Counted from the stretch's first letter, positions 27,099 to 40,371 are shown. The stretch is 64,000 nucleotides of DNA from Halictus rubicundus (GCF_050948215.1 NW_027488630.1:248001-312000); one strand, 5' to 3'. Program-made: numbers and translations. Notes: a model not told the origin generated them from the letters alone.

Positions 27099-30000
27099 AG
27101 GAAACTTTTTCCGTATCGGTCATGGACGATTTTAGACGTGATATCACTGTCATATAGACGGTTTCTAACAATATATACCATAACACCAAACTCGCTACAA
27201 CTATTATTTACCGAGTTATTAGCAAATAATGGACGGATGTACTACTGCGTCGACACAACTCTGGAAATTTTACCAAGTCCCATCGCTAAGAGGAATCTTT
27301 TTCCGTATCGGTCCTAGACGATTTTAGACGTGATATCACTGTAATATAGACGGTTTCTAACAATATATATCATAACACCAAACTCGCTACTACTATTATT
27401 TACCGAGTTATTAGCTAATAATGGACGGATGTACTACTCCGTCGACACAACTCTGGAAATTTTTCCAAGTCCCACCGCTAAGAGGAAACTTTTTCCGTAT
27501 CGGTCATGGACGATTTTAGACGTGATATCACTGTAATATAGACGGTTTCTAACAATATATCATAACACCAAACTCGCTACTACTATTATTTACCGAGTTA
27601 TTTGCACATAATGGACGGATGTACTACTCCGTCGACACAACTCTGGATATTTTACCAAGTCCCACCGCCAAGGGGAAACTTTTTCCGTATCGGTCATCGA
27701 CGATTTTAGACGTGATATCACTGTAATATAGACGGTTTCTAACAATATATATCATAACACCAAACTCGCTACTACTATTATTTACCGAGTTATTAGCTAA
27801 TAATGGACGGATGTACTACTCCGTCGACACAACTCTGGAAATTTTTCCAAGTCCCACCGCTAAGAGGAAACTTTTTCCGTATCGGTCCTAGACGATTTTA
27901 GACGTGATATCACTGTAATATAGACGGTTTCTAACAATATATCATAACACCAAACTCGCTTCTACTATTATTTACCGAGTTATTAGCAAATAATGGACGG
28001 ATGTACTACTCCGTCGACACAACTCTGGAAATTTTACCAAGTCCCATCGCTAAGAGGAATCTTTTTCCGTGTCGGTCCTAGACGATTTTAGACGTGATAT
28101 CACTGTAATATAGACGGTTTCTAACAATATATATCATAACACCAAACTCGCTACTACTATTATTTACCGAGTTATTAGCTAATAATGGACGGATGTACTA
28201 CTCCGTCGACACAACTCTGGAAATTTTTCCAAGTCCCACCGCTAAGAGGAAACTTTTTCCGTATCGGTCCTAGACGATTTTAGACGTGATATCACTGTAA
28301 TATAGACGGTTTCTAACAATATATCATAACACCAAACTCGCTTCTACTATTATTTACCGAGTTATTAGCAAATAATGGACGGATGTACTACTCCGTCGAC
28401 ACAACTCTGGAAATTTTACCAAGTCCCATCGCTAAGAGGAAACTTTTTCCGTATCGGTCATCGACGATTTTAGACGTGATATCACTGTAATATAGACGGT
28501 TTCTAACAATATATATCATAACACCAAACTCGCTACTACTATTATTTACCGAGTTATTAGCTAATAATGGACGGATGTACTACTCCGTCGACACAACTCT
28601 GGAAATTTTTCCAAGTCCCACCGCTAAGAGGAAACTTTTTCCGTATCGGTCCTAGACTATTTTCGACGTGATATCACTGTAATATAGACGGTTTCTAACA
28701 ATATATATCATAACACCAAACTCGCTACTACTATTATTTACCGAGTTATTAGCTAATAATGGACGGATGTACTACTCCGTCGACACAACTCTGGAAATTT
28801 TTCCAAGTCCCACCGCTAAGAGGAAACTTTTTCCGTATCGGTCCTAGACTATTTTCGACGTGATATCACTGTAATATAGACGGTTTCTAACAATATATAT
28901 CATAACACCAAACTCGCTACTACTATTATTTACCGAGTTATTAGCAAATAATGGACGGATGTACTACTCCGTCGACACAACTCTGGAAATTTTACCAAGT
29001 CCCATCGCTAAGAGGAATCTTTTTCCGTATCGGTCCTAGACGATTTTAGACGTGATATCACTGTAATATAGACGGTTTCTAACAATATATATTATAACAC
29101 CAAACTCGCTACTACTATTATTTACCTAGTTATTAGCAAATAATGGACGGATGTACTACTCCGTCGACACAACTCTGGAAATTTTACCAAGTCCCATCGC
29201 TAAGAGGAATCTTTTTCCGTGTCGGTCCTAGACGATTTTAGACGTGATATCACTGTAATATAGACGGTTTCTAACAATATATATCATAACACCAAACTCG
29301 CTACTACTATTATTTACCGAGTTATTAGCTAATAATGGACGGATGTACTACTCCGTCGACACAACTCTGGAAATTTTTCCAAGTCCCACCGCTAAGAGGA
29401 AACTTTTTCCGTATCGGTCCTAGACGATTTTAGACGTGATATCACTGTAATATAGACGGTTTCTAACAATATATCATAACACCAAACTCGCTTCTACTAT
29501 TATTTACCGAGTTATTAGCAAATAATGGACGGATGTACTACTCCGTCGACACAACTCTGGAAATTTTACCAAGTCCCATCGCTAAGAGGAAACTTTTTCC
29601 GTATCGGTCATCGACGATTTTAGACGTGATATCACTGTAATATAGACGGTTTCTAACAATATATATCATAACACCAAACTCGCTACTACTATTATTTACC
29701 GAGTTATTAGCTAATAATGGACGGATGTACTACTCCGTCGACACAACTCTGGAAATTTTTCCAAGTCCCACCGCTAAGAGGAAACTTTTTCCGTATCGGT
29801 CCTAGACTATTTTCGACGTGATATCACTGTAATATAGACGGTTTCTAACAATATATATCATAACACCAAACTCGCTACTACTATTATTTACCGAGTTATT
29901 AGCTAATAATGGACGGATGTACTACTCCGTCGACACAACTCTGGAAATTTTTCCAAGTCCCACCGCTAAGAGGAAACTTTTTCCGTATCGGTCCTAGACT

Positions 30001-33000
30001 ATTTTCGACGTGATATCACTGTAATATAGACGGTTTCTAACAATATATATCATAACACCAAACTCGCTACTACTATTATTTACCGAGTTATTAGCAAATA
30101 ATGGACGGATGTACTACTCCGTCGACACAACTCTGGAAATTTTACCAAGTCCCGTCGCTAAGAGGAATCTTTTTCCGTATCGGTCCTAGACGATTTTAGA
30201 CGTGATATCACTGTAATATAGACGGTTTCTAACAATATATATTATAACACCAAACTCGCTACTACTATTATTTACCTAGTTATTAGCAAATAATGGACGG
30301 ATGTACTACTCCGTCGACACAACTCTGGAAATTTTACCAAGTCCCACCGCTAAGAGGAAACTTTTTCCGTATCGGTCATGGACGATTTTAGACGTGATAT
30401 CACTGTAATATAGACGGTTTCTAACAATATATATCATAACACCAAACTCGCTACTACTATTATTTACCGAGTTATTAGCTAATAATGGACGGATGTACTA
30501 CTCCGTCGACACAACTCTGGAAATTTTTCCAAGTCCCACCGCTAAGAGGAAACTTTTTCCGTATCGGTCCTAGACTATTTTCGACGTGATATCACTGTAA
30601 TATAGACGGTTTCTAACAATATATATCATAACACCAAACTCGCTACTACTGTTATTTACCGAGTTATTAGCTAATAATGGACGGATGTACTACTCCGTCG
30701 ACACAACTCTGGAAATTTTTCCAAGTCCCACCGCCAAGGGGAAACTTTTTCCGTATCGGTCATGGACGATTTTAGACGTGATATCACTGTAATATAGACG
30801 GTTTCTAACAATATATCATAACACCAAACTCGCTACTACTATTATTTACCGAGTTATTTGCACATAATGGACGGATGTACTACTCCGTCGACACAACTCT
30901 GGATATTTTACCAAGTCCCACCGCCAAGGGGAAACTTTTTCCGTATCGGTCATCGACGATTTTAGACGTGATATCACTGTAATATAGACGGTTTCTAACA
31001 ATATATATCATAACACCAAACTCGCTACTACTATTATTTACCGAGTTATTAGCTAATAATGGACGGATGTACTACTCCGTCGACACAACTCTGGAAATTT
31101 TTCCAAGTCCCACCGCTAAGAGGAAACTTTTTCCGTATCGGTCCTAGACGATTTTAGACGTGATATCACTGTAATATAGACGGTTTCTAACAATATATCA
31201 TAACACCAAACTCGCTTCTACTATTATTTACCGAGTTATTAGCAAATAATGGACGGATGTACTACTCCGTCGACACAACTCTGGAAATTTTACCAAGTCC
31301 CATCGCTAAGAGGAAACTTTTTCCGTATCGGTCATCGACGATTTTAGACGTGATATCACTGTAATATAGACGGTTTCTAACAATATATATCATAACACCA
31401 AACTCGCTACTACTATTATTTACCGAGTTATTAGCTAATAATGGACGGATGTACTACTCCGTCGACACAACTCTGGAAATTTTTCCAAGTCCCACCGCTA
31501 AGAGGAAACTTTTTCCGTATCGGTCCTAGACTATTTTCGACGTGATATCACTGTAATATAGACGGTTTCTAACAATATATATCATAACACCAAACTCGCT
31601 ACTACTATTATTTACCGAGTTATTAGCTAATAATGGACGGATGTACTACTCCGTCGACACAACTCTGGATATTTTTCCAAGTCCCACCGCCAGGGGGAAA
31701 CTTTTTCCGTATCGGTCATCGACGATTTTAGACGTGATATCACTGTAATATAGACGGTTTCTAACAATATATATCATAACACCAAACTCGCTACTACTAT
31801 TATTTACCGAGTTATTAGCTAATAATGGACGGATGTACTACTCCGTCGACACAACTCTGGAAATTTTACCAAGTCCCATCGCTAAGAGGAATCTTTTTCC
31901 GTATCGGTCCTAGACGATTTTAGACGTGATATCACTGTAATATAGACGGTTTCTAACAATATATATTATAACACCAAACTCGCTACTACTATTATTTACC
32001 TAGTTATTAGCAAATAATGGACGGATGTACTACTCCGTCGACACAACTCTGGAAATTTTACCAAGTCCCATCGCTAAGAGGAATCTTTTTCCGTGTCGGT
32101 CCTAGACGATTTTAGACGTGATATCACTGTAATATAGACGGTTTCTAACAATATATATCATAACACCAAACTCGCTACTACTATTATTTACCGAGTTATT
32201 AGCTAATAATGGACGGATGTACTACTCCGTCGACACAACTCTGGAAATTTTTCCAAGTCCCACCGCTAAGAGGAAACTTTTTCCGTATCGGTCCTAGACG
32301 ATTTTAGACGTGATATCACTGTAATATAGACGGTTTCTAACAATATATCATAACACCAAACTCGCTTCTACTATTATTTACCGAGTTATTAGCAAATAAT
32401 GGACGGATGTACTACTCCGTCGACACAACTCTGGAAATTTTACCAAGTCCCATCGCTAAGAGGAAACTTTTTCCGTATCGGTCATCGACGATTTTAGACG
32501 TGATATCACTGTAATATAGACGGTTTCTAACAATATATATCATAACACCAAACTCGCTACTACTATTATTTACCGAGTTATTAGCTAATAATGGACGGAT
32601 GTACTACTCCGTCGACACAACTCTGGAAATTTTTCCAAGTCCCACCGCTAAGAGGAAACTTTTTCCGTATCGGTCCTAGACTATTTTCGACGTGATATCA
32701 CTGTAATATAGACGGTTTCTAACAATATATATCATAACACCAAACTCGCTACTACTATTATTTACCGAGTTATTAGCTAATAATGGACGGATGTACTACT
32801 CCGTCGACACAACTCTGGAAATTTTTCCAAGTCCCACCGCTAAGAGGAAACTTTTTCCGTATCGGTCCTAGACTATTTTCGACGTGATATCACTGTAATA
32901 TAGACGGTTTCTAACAATATATATCATAACACCAAACTCGCTACTACTATTATTTACCGAGTTATTAGCAAATAATGGACGGATGTACTACTCCGTCGAC

Positions 33001-35918
33001 ACAACTCTGGAAATTTTACCAAGTCCCATCGCTAAGAGGAATCTTTTTCCGTATCGGTCCTAGACGATTTTAGACGTGATATCACTGTAATATAGACGGT
33101 TTCTAACAATATATATTATAACACCAAACTCGCTACTACTATTATTTACCTAGTTATTAGCAAATAATGGACGGATGTACTACTCCGTCGACACAACTCT
33201 GGAAATTTTACCAAGTCCCATCGCTAAGAGGAATCTTTTTCCGTGTCGGTCCTAGACGATTTTAGACGTGATATCACTGTAATATAGACGGTTTCTAACA
33301 ATATATATCATAACACCAAACTCGCTACTACTATTATTTACCGAGTTATTAGCTAATAATGGACGGATGTACTACTCCGTCGACACAACTCTGGAAATTT
33401 TTCCAAGTCCCACCGCTAAGAGGAAACTTTTTCCGTATCGGTCCTAGACGATTTTAGACGTGATATCACTGTAATATAGACGGTTTCTAACAATATATCA
33501 TAACACCAAACTCGCTTCTACTATTATTTACCGAGTTATTAGCAAATAATGGACGGATGTACTACTCCGTCGACACAACTCTGGAAATTTTACCAAGTCC
33601 CATCGCTAAGAGGAAACTTTTTCCGTATCGGTCATCGACGATTTTAGACGTGATATCACTGTAATATAGACGGTTTCTAACAATATATATCATAACACCA
33701 AACTCGCTACTACTATTATTTACCGAGTTATTAGCTAATAATGGACGGATGTACTACTCCGTCGACACAACTCTGGAAATTTTTCCAAGTCCCACCGCTA
33801 AGAGGAAACTTTTTCCGTATCGGTCCTAGACTATTTTCGACGTGATATCACTGTAATATAGACGGTTTCTAACAATATATATCATAACACCAAACTCGCT
33901 ACTACTATTATTTACCGAGTTATTAGCTAATAATGGACGGATGTACTACTCCGTCGACACAACTCTGGAAATTTTTCCAAGTCCCACCGCTAAGAGGAAA
34001 CTTTTTCCGTATCGGTCCTAGACTATTTTCGACGTGATATCACTGTAATATAGACGGTTTCTAACAATATATATCATAACACCAAACTCGCTACTACTAT
34101 TATTTACCGAGTTATTAGCAAATAATGGACGGATGTACTACTCCGTCGACACAACTCTGGAAATTTTACCAAGTCCCGTCGCTAAGAGGAATCTTTTTCC
34201 GTATCGGTCCTAGACGATTTTAGACGTGATATCACTGTAATATAGACGGTTTCTAACAATATATATTATAACACCAAACTCGCTACTACTATTATTTACC
34301 TAGTTATTAGCAAATAATGGACGGATGTACTACTCCGTCGACACAACTCTGGAAATTTTACCAAGTCCCATCGCTAAGAGGAATCTTTTTCCGTGTCGGT
34401 CCTAGACGATTTTAGACGTGATATCACTGTAATATAGACGGTTTCTAACAATATATATCATAACACCAAACTCGCTACTACTATTATTTACCGAGTTATT
34501 AGCTAATAATGGACGGATGTACTACTCCGTCGACACAACTCTGGAAATTTTTCCAAGTCCCACCGCTAAGAGGAAACTTTTTCCGTATCGGCCCTAGACT
34601 ATTTTCGACGTGATATCACTGTAATATAGACGGTTTCTAACAATATATATCATAACACCAAACTCGCTACTACTATTATTTACCGAGTAATTAGCAAATA
34701 ATGGACGGATGTACTACTCCGTCGACACAACTCTGGAAATTTTACCAAGTCCCATCGCTCAGAGGAAACTTTTTCCGTATCGGTCATGGACGATTTTAGA
34801 CGTGATATCACTGTCATATAGACGGTTTCTAACAATATATACCATAACACCAAACTCGCTACTACTATTATTTACCGAGTTATTAGCAAATAATGGACGG
34901 ATGTACTACTCCGTCGACACAACTCAGGAAATTTTACCAAGTCCCACCGCTAAGAGGAAACTTTTTCCGTATCGGTCATGGACGATTTTAGACGTGATAT
35001 CACTGTAATATAGACGGTTTCTAACAATATATATCATAACACCAAACTCGCTACTACTGTTATTTACCGAGTTATTAGCTAATAATGGACGGATGTACTA
35101 CTCCGTCGACACAACTCTGGAAATTTTTCCAAGTCCCATCGCTCAGAGGAAACTTTTTCCGTATCGGTCATGGACGATTTTAGACGTGATATCACTGTCA
35201 TATAGACGGTTTCTAACAATATATACCATAATACCAAACTCGCTACTACTATTATTTACCGAGTTATTAGCAAATAATGGACGGATGTACTACTCCGTCG
35301 ACACAACTCAGGAAATTTTACCAAGTCCCACCGCTAAGAGGAAACTTTTTCCGTATCGGTCATGGACGATTTTAGACGTGATATCACTGTAATATAGACG
35401 GTTTCTAACAATATATATCATAACACCAAACTCGCTACTACTATTATTTACCGAGTTATTAGCTAATAATGGACGGATGTACTACTCCGTCGACACAACT
35501 CTGGAAATTTTTCCAAGTCCCACCGCTAAGAGGAAACTTTTTCCGTATCGGTCCTAGACTATTTTCGACGTGATATCACTGTAATATAGACGGTTTCTAA
35601 CAATATATATCATAACACCAAACTCGCTACTACTGTTATTTACCGAGTTATTAGCTAATAATGGACGGATGTACTACTCCGTCGACACAACTCTGGAAAT
35701 TTTTCCAAGTCCCACCGCCAAGGGGAAACTTTTTCCGTATCGGTCATGGACGATTTTAGACGTGATATCACTGTAATATAGACGGTTTCTAACAATATAT
35801 ATTATAACACCAAACTCGCTACTACTATTATTTACCGAGTTATTAGCAAATAATGGACGGATGTACTACTCCGTCGGACGTTGTACGAAAATTTTTCTAA
35901 GGCCCACCGCTAAGAGGA
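27099..35918 (+). repeat. 192-bp satellite array, segment 3
   Basis: About 46 monomers from the second LTR to the truncated third LTR. It starts with a copy of the sequence after the first LTR, then passes into the 1,150-bp higher-order repeat. The last part (34709-35400) contains two neighbouring copies of a two-monomer block (open stretches at 34709 and 35093). It ends with the diverged monomer that precedes every LTR copy, here CGGACGTTGTACG. Confidence 0.97.
27993..34508 (+). repeat. Higher-order repeat domain 3 (6-monomer, 1,150-bp unit)
   Basis: Six monomers, one of them 190 bp, form a unit of 1,150 bp. The marker monomer with AGGAATCTTTTTCCGTGTCGG starts at 27993 and 29143, and again at 32017, 33167 and 34317, each step 1,150 bp. 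Between about 30293 and 32016 the order is disturbed and includes monomers of the type found beside the LTR, which suggests exchange between domains. Confidence 0.82.
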
Positions 35919-36917
35919 TGTCACGTTCCCGTGCATTTTATGCACGAAACGCGACGATTTCGCCGAAATCGCCTGGAAGATACACTTTCGACGCTCCTGC
36001 CTGACGCTGAACGTGGCTAACCCCCACCACTCACGTTCCGCTGACCCCAATAGCTCTGTCTCTCTGGCACCAACTCGTGGTACCTCTCTCTCGCACGCGC
36101 AGCGTTCCCCATAGTAGCTCTGTCTCTCTCGCACCCACAGTCAGCATAGGCCCGCGTTCTCACGCGCACACGCTGCTATCGCTGTCTCTCTCGCACCCAC
36201 GGTCAGTATAGGTTTGCGTCCCCCTCACAAGAGCGTTCCCGTTACGCCTCATTCGCATTGGAACGATCCCGTTACGTTTCATTCATAAGCTTTCACATGT
36301 ATCTCTCTCGCGCCCGTGGAACTTGCACAATGCGTTCTTACTCGTATGTTACGCGCCACCTAGAGTCCCGCGCTTAGTTAACATACACACACACACATAT
36401 ATATATATACATATACATATAAATATATATATATACATATAAATATATATATATATACATATACATATAATATATATATATATATATACATATAAATATA
36501 TATATATATACATATAAATATATATATATATACATATAAATATATATATATATATACATATATTATATACGACGATTATTTTCTACTATTATTATAATTA
36601 TATCTTTACTTATCTTCGTTATCTTATATTATAATTATCTAGAGTATCGCGACTATTAAATAACAATATATAAATCCTTAAAATATGCGTTCCTTATAAT
36701 TAACAATCATCTTGCGTTCTATTATTTATCAATATACATCTCACGCGTTCTCTTACATATATATATAACAACATGCGTTCTTTCATTTTCTTATTCACAA
36801 ACTTATTTTATACTGCGTTCTTTTTTATTTTATAATGATATCTTGCGTTACGTTTAAACAGTTACCTACCGCCCGAATATTACCATCGGCTCGTCATATA
36901 CCTACAGCCTATGTATT
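35919..36917 (+). mobile_element. Truncated and mosaic third LTR copy
   Basis: It begins TGTCACG after the same diverged monomer as copies 1 and 2. The first 220 or so bases match the other copies: the 74-codon minus-strand stretch at 35910-36134 has an identical translation. From about 36139 substitutions and small indels become frequent and a TA-rich tract is expanded. Homology can be followed through the TGCGTTC-rich part to GCCTATGTATT, then stops at sequence of a non-LTR retrotransposon. The promoter, ORF and 3' end of the LTR are missing. Confidence 0.75.
36380..36565. repeat. TA/CA microsatellite in LTR copy 3
   Basis: ACACACAC followed by runs of TA broken by CATATACATATAAATA. The equivalent tract in copies 1 and 2 is far shorter. 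It produces a meaningless Tyr/Ile-rich minus-strand reading frame. Confidence 0.9.
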
Positions 36918-37126
36918 GCGGAGACGAGGAGGACACGGTGAGCCACTTCCTCCTCGAATGTCCACTGTTCGACCCGCAGAGAGAGGCTCTGCGGGACATC
37001 ATCCCTGCCGGCGAGTGGAGGTGGCCAGAGGCGGCACAACGCTTCCTGTCGTCTCCAGAGGCAGTCTCTCCGCACGTCGACTACTGTCGTGAAGCCCTCT
37101 GGCTAAAGGGTTTCATAGGCCACTAA
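36918..37126 (+). pseudogene. 3' end of ORF2 of a 5'-truncated non-LTR retrotransposon
   Basis: The frame contains YCGDEEDTVSHFLLECPLF: a Cys-x...His-x4-Cys finger typical of the C-terminus of R1-clade ORF2 proteins, ending at a TAA at 37124-37126. Everything upstream (endonuclease, reverse transcriptase) is absent, as expected for 5' truncation during target-primed integration. The fragment abuts the broken LTR copy directly. It is a different lineage from elements A and B by sequence. Confidence 0.72.
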
Positions 37127-37589
37127 AAGAAGGAAAAAGAAAAGCCGGACAGGCATGCGAGCGCCTTAGAAATAAGATAGACTTCTCGGAGTGTCCACCC
37201 GAGCTGCATCGAAGCGCTCAGGCATGACACGGCAGCCCAGCAACGCTTCGCTGGCAACTGCCATGCCGGACCCCAATAGGACCCCCACTAACGAAAGTGT
37301 TACATTTCCAGGGTCAGGTTGTGCGTGCGAGCGGCACGCAGCGAGTTCGCCTTCCCGTGGTTCCCCGTGAGCGTAGGTCACTGGGTGCGGAGCAATCCTC
37401 GTCCAGCCGCCTGCGGCCAAAGAACTCGTCCACCGCATACGTCTCGGTGGCACTGCTGGATTTTTCCACCGCCCCTTCTGCTCGACAGAGGTGTACCGAA
37501 AAAAGTAGATACAAATTTTCTGTTGCGTATGCCTTAAAGGCGAGGTCGTATATCCGACGTCACCCTCGAGGTGGCCGGATTTACATTAA
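37127..37589 (+). other. Probable 3' UTR of the truncated element; no gene seen
   Basis: GC-rich sequence after the ORF2 stop, starting with an A-rich AAGAAGGAAAAAGAAAAG. Several overlapping open frames on both strands occur (37166-37683), none with a recognisable domain. The last bases (CTCGAGGTGGCCGGATTTACATTAA) lie directly before the 16-bp block that begins element A. How much is UTR and how much older flank is unknown. Confidence 0.4.
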
Positions 37590-37956
37590 ATGTCCCTGTT
37601 TGGGGGACTGGACCGCTAGGTGGCGCAGAGTAACGACGCGTCTTCATATCGCTCCGTATTCAAAGTGTTATTTAAGTGGTTAAATCTTGTCTGAAATTAA
37701 AACGAAGTGCATCAGAGTGAAGTGTTAGTGCCAGCAAACAATTGTGTAAAGCAGCTCGGCTGAAACATATCTCTGAGAAAAATTATAAGTGTCCATTCCA
37801 GAGTGGAGAAATCTCCACTCCAGATAGTAGCAGAGCGCCGCATTCATTTGTGCACGTGTCACTAGTGTAGTTATATACGGCGCGAGTGTTTCTATGGCAC
37901 AGGAAGGCCTCAGTGAATAGTTATTAACAAATTAGTGAAGTGACGCGCGAGTGACC

Positions 37957-38067
37957 GCCATATTGGCCTTTATCCCGCCGAATTTTCCCACCATCTTGAC
38001 CGCCATCTTGGACGCCATATTGGCCTTCATCCCGCCAATTTTCCCACCATCTTGGCCGCCATCTTGG
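37957..38067 (+). promoter_or_regulatory. GCCATNTTGG cluster in the 5' UTR of element A
   Basis: GCCATATTGG or GCCATCTTGG occurs at 37957, 38002, 38014 and 38058, with ACCATCTTG variants at 37990 and 38046. They are separated by a repeated CCCGCCAATTTTCCCACC spacer. GCCATNTTGG is the core site of YY1 in vertebrates and of its fly relative Pho. The cluster lies about 40 bp before the presumed ORF1 start, so it may be an internal promoter element. Binding is inferred from sequence only. Confidence 0.45.
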
Positions 38068-38109
38068 ACGCCATACCGTCTGCCCTCGCGTAAGCGCGCG
38101 TGATTTGAA

Positions 38110-39415
38110 ATGGCATCCGGAACCGATAGCCTGGATCAGGAACATGTCAAAGAGGACCGAAGGAGAAAAGCACCCGAAAACCATGAAGCTAAATGCGTCA
38201 CATCCGATAACACGGAAACCACCACAGGCACCACACCCAGGAACAAGGTCTCAAAAACAGAAGACAGAATCCCGAGGAACAATGAACCCGACTCAGACGC
38301 ACCTCCAGATCAAAAAGCGACTAACTAGAGTCTGAGAAAATTCATAAGGGCATCTTGGTCTATCTCGCCGACCCTAAAAACGGCATTAACTACCCAACCA
38401 TAGTACACATTATGGGGGAAGTTTCCCACCTCCAGAGCATCTTAAATGAGGCCCTTCTGACGAACAGCAACTTGGAAGGACAAGTCGAAACGCTGAAACG
38501 TGAAACTGCCAAGCAACGCCGGACGCCCGAAACAACCAACGAGAAAAACCAAGGCTCGCTCGACACCAGCATAACGAACTCCAGCCTACCCAACACATAC
38601 GCAGGACGACTTGGAACAAAATCCAGGACAGCACTCACCTCCAGTCTGAAACGCGACCCTCCGAATGTCATCACAATCAGACCCAACGACCTCAATGAAT
38701 TCGACTCTAGTAACAAAGCAAAAGAGGCAGTCCAAAAGCTGGTATCACCATCCCAGGAAGGCTTACAAGTGGTAAACATACGGAAGATCCATGGAAACGG
38801 AATTCTGGTGGAAACAGCGAGGAAAAGCGACCTAACCATTCTCCTGCAAAACGAGAAACTAAAGACTGCTGGCCTGGTCGTCGGGGCACCACAGAAGAGA
38901 AGCCCACGAGTTATCCTGCGCCACGTCCCCCGTACATCAAGTGACGAAGATTTGCTGGACATCATCGCAGAGCAAAATACCACAGACGCCAAGGAAAAAG
39001 AGAAAATAAAGCAACAGATGAAGATAGCATTTAAATCAGGAGACAAAGCAAGGGATACTTGCAACGTTATCCTTGATGTGTCCAAAGAGGCAAGAGACCT
39101 TCTAATTAAGAAGGAACACACCTACATCGGATGGAGTCGCTGCATCACAGAGGACTACATCGCAGTTACGCGATGCTACAAATGTCAGGCCTTCGGACAC
39201 CTGGCCAAACACTGCAGCTCCGGGAAAGAAACCTGCGGACACTGCGGGGACACTGGACTGCCTCCAAAGACTGCCCAAACAAGACCAAAGACGCCTCTTT
39301 CTCTAACTGCAGGAAATCTGGCAAGGACCACCACCACTCAACGAGAAGCAACGACTGCCCCTCATACAGAGCGGCCTTCAACATGGGCCTCTCTCGCATC
39401 GACTATGGTAAGTAA
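38110..39415 (+). pseudogene. ORF1 (zinc-knuckle nucleic-acid-binding protein) of element A, frameshifted
   Basis: R1-clade ORF1 proteins bind the element RNA and form the particle with ORF2. The first ATG (38110) opens a charged 72-codon stretch that ends at 38328. The main part continues in another frame from about 38340 to 39256, with a coiled-coil-like start and the knuckle CYKCQAFGHLAKHC. A likely 4-base loss in the second knuckle (CGHCGDTG...) moves the rest to a third frame, which ends GLSRIDYGK at a TAA (39413-39415). The third knuckle has lost its first Cys (FSNC where B has CVNC). Two frameshifts thus break the gene. Element B has a related but also frameshifted ORF1. Confidence 0.75.
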
Positions 39416-40320
39416 ACCAAAAAAATCATGCATGGAAATAAAGATTGCACAGGTCAACGCCCAGAACTCCACCAGGGTCATGGACGAGCTACGATCCATC
39501 ACCATCCAAAAAAAGGTAGACATAATAGCAATACAGGAACCGTACACAGTCAGGAACGAAATCAAAAGCATGGGACAGACACCAAAAACTCTCACAGACA
39601 CCAAGGAATTTGCACACACAGCAACCGCAAAAATAACCAAAGCAGGAATAGTAATATTAAACCCAAACCTCACGGCAGTAAAAATAGAACATCTCAGCAA
39701 CACACACTGTATATGCGCGGAGATCAGCACCCAAGGATCATCATTCTACATAGTAAGTACATACTTCCAGAACTGCGAAAACACAGACCGCTACCTGCAA
39801 CACCTGGACGTCGTACTCCGCGAACTCCGTGGGAAACGAGTAATCATATGCGCTGACACCAACGCCAACTCGATATCCTGGCATAGCAAAATGACCGACG
39901 ACAGAGGAGAAGAAATCAAGGAATTCCTAGCCGAACACGGCCTATGGCTACTGAACCAACCCTCCGAGGCATTTAGCTACGATTATGTTCACGGAACAGC
40001 GAACATAGACACGACCTTCGCAACGAATAACTTCCGAGGTCTAATAGCAGAATGGATAATTAACCCAAAGTGGACCACAAGCGACCACAACGTTGTAACA
40101 TTCACAATTCAAAACACCAAGAACACGCAACACCAGACAACAGCAAACAGATACAATCTAAAACGTGCAGACTGGGCAAAATTCTCAGAACAACTACTGA
40201 GAGAAACAATCGCGATCAAAGCCGAGACAAACATTGACACCATAAACGCAGAGACGATTGCAACAAGGATAGGAGGAGCCATAACCGACGCAGCTAACTT
40301 CTCCATCCCTTCTCAACAAT
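39405..40320 (+). pseudogene. ORF2 N-terminal part (APE endonuclease) of element A
   Basis: ORF2 starts with an ATG at 39405 that overlaps the end of ORF1 by 11 bases (ATGGTAAGTAA), the layout usual in R1-type elements. The protein shows the APE endonuclease motifs: IAQVNAQNS, IQEPYT, ADTNANSISWHS and TSDHNVV. This nuclease nicks the target DNA and primes reverse transcription. The frame is open through the end of the domain to IPSQQ, then enters the inserted transposon near 40320. Because of the ORF1 frameshift, ORF1 and ORF2 read as one long frame here, which is an artefact of decay and not a true fusion protein. Confidence 0.85.
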
Positions 40321-40371
40321 CGGGGATGGCTCTTTTGCGCACAGACGATTGCGCACGACGGCATGGCACAC
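40321..40371 (+). other. Left-end sequence of the 15-kb insertion without a right-hand counterpart
   Basis: Between the last clear ORF2 codon and the start of the matched inverted repeat lie about 50 bases with TTGCGCACAGA and TTGCGCACGACGG. They resemble the GCGCAC and GGACAC motifs that continue inside the arm. The right end shows no matching stretch: it goes directly into ORF2 sequence. The simplest reading is that this is the true outer tip and that the right tip is deleted together with a few ORF2 codons. Confidence 0.45.

Larger units (their letters stand above)
11521..28055 (+). repeat. Two tandem copies of an 8,908-bp super-unit carrying a solo LTR
   Basis: Satellite plus LTR from about 11521 is repeated from 20429 at a constant offset of 8,908 bp, until the copies part near 19150/28055. 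Satellite landmarks (12297/21205, 13255/22163, 14023/22931), both LTR junctions and seven translated stretches inside the LTR (for example 17662/26570) all keep this offset and are identical. An LTR insertion therefore landed once and was then amplified with its surrounding satellite. Confidence 0.93.

Noticed and set aside
1..35918. CRISPR-like array
   Set aside because: Repeats are 192 bp and contiguous without unique spacers; the setting is eukaryotic.
36374..36559. 61-codon minus-strand ORF rich in Tyr and Ile
   Set aside because: A direct reading of the TA microsatellite.
38390..39121. 243-codon minus-strand ORF
   Set aside because: Shadow of ORF1 of element A, which has zinc knuckles and relatives; the antisense frame shows no domain.
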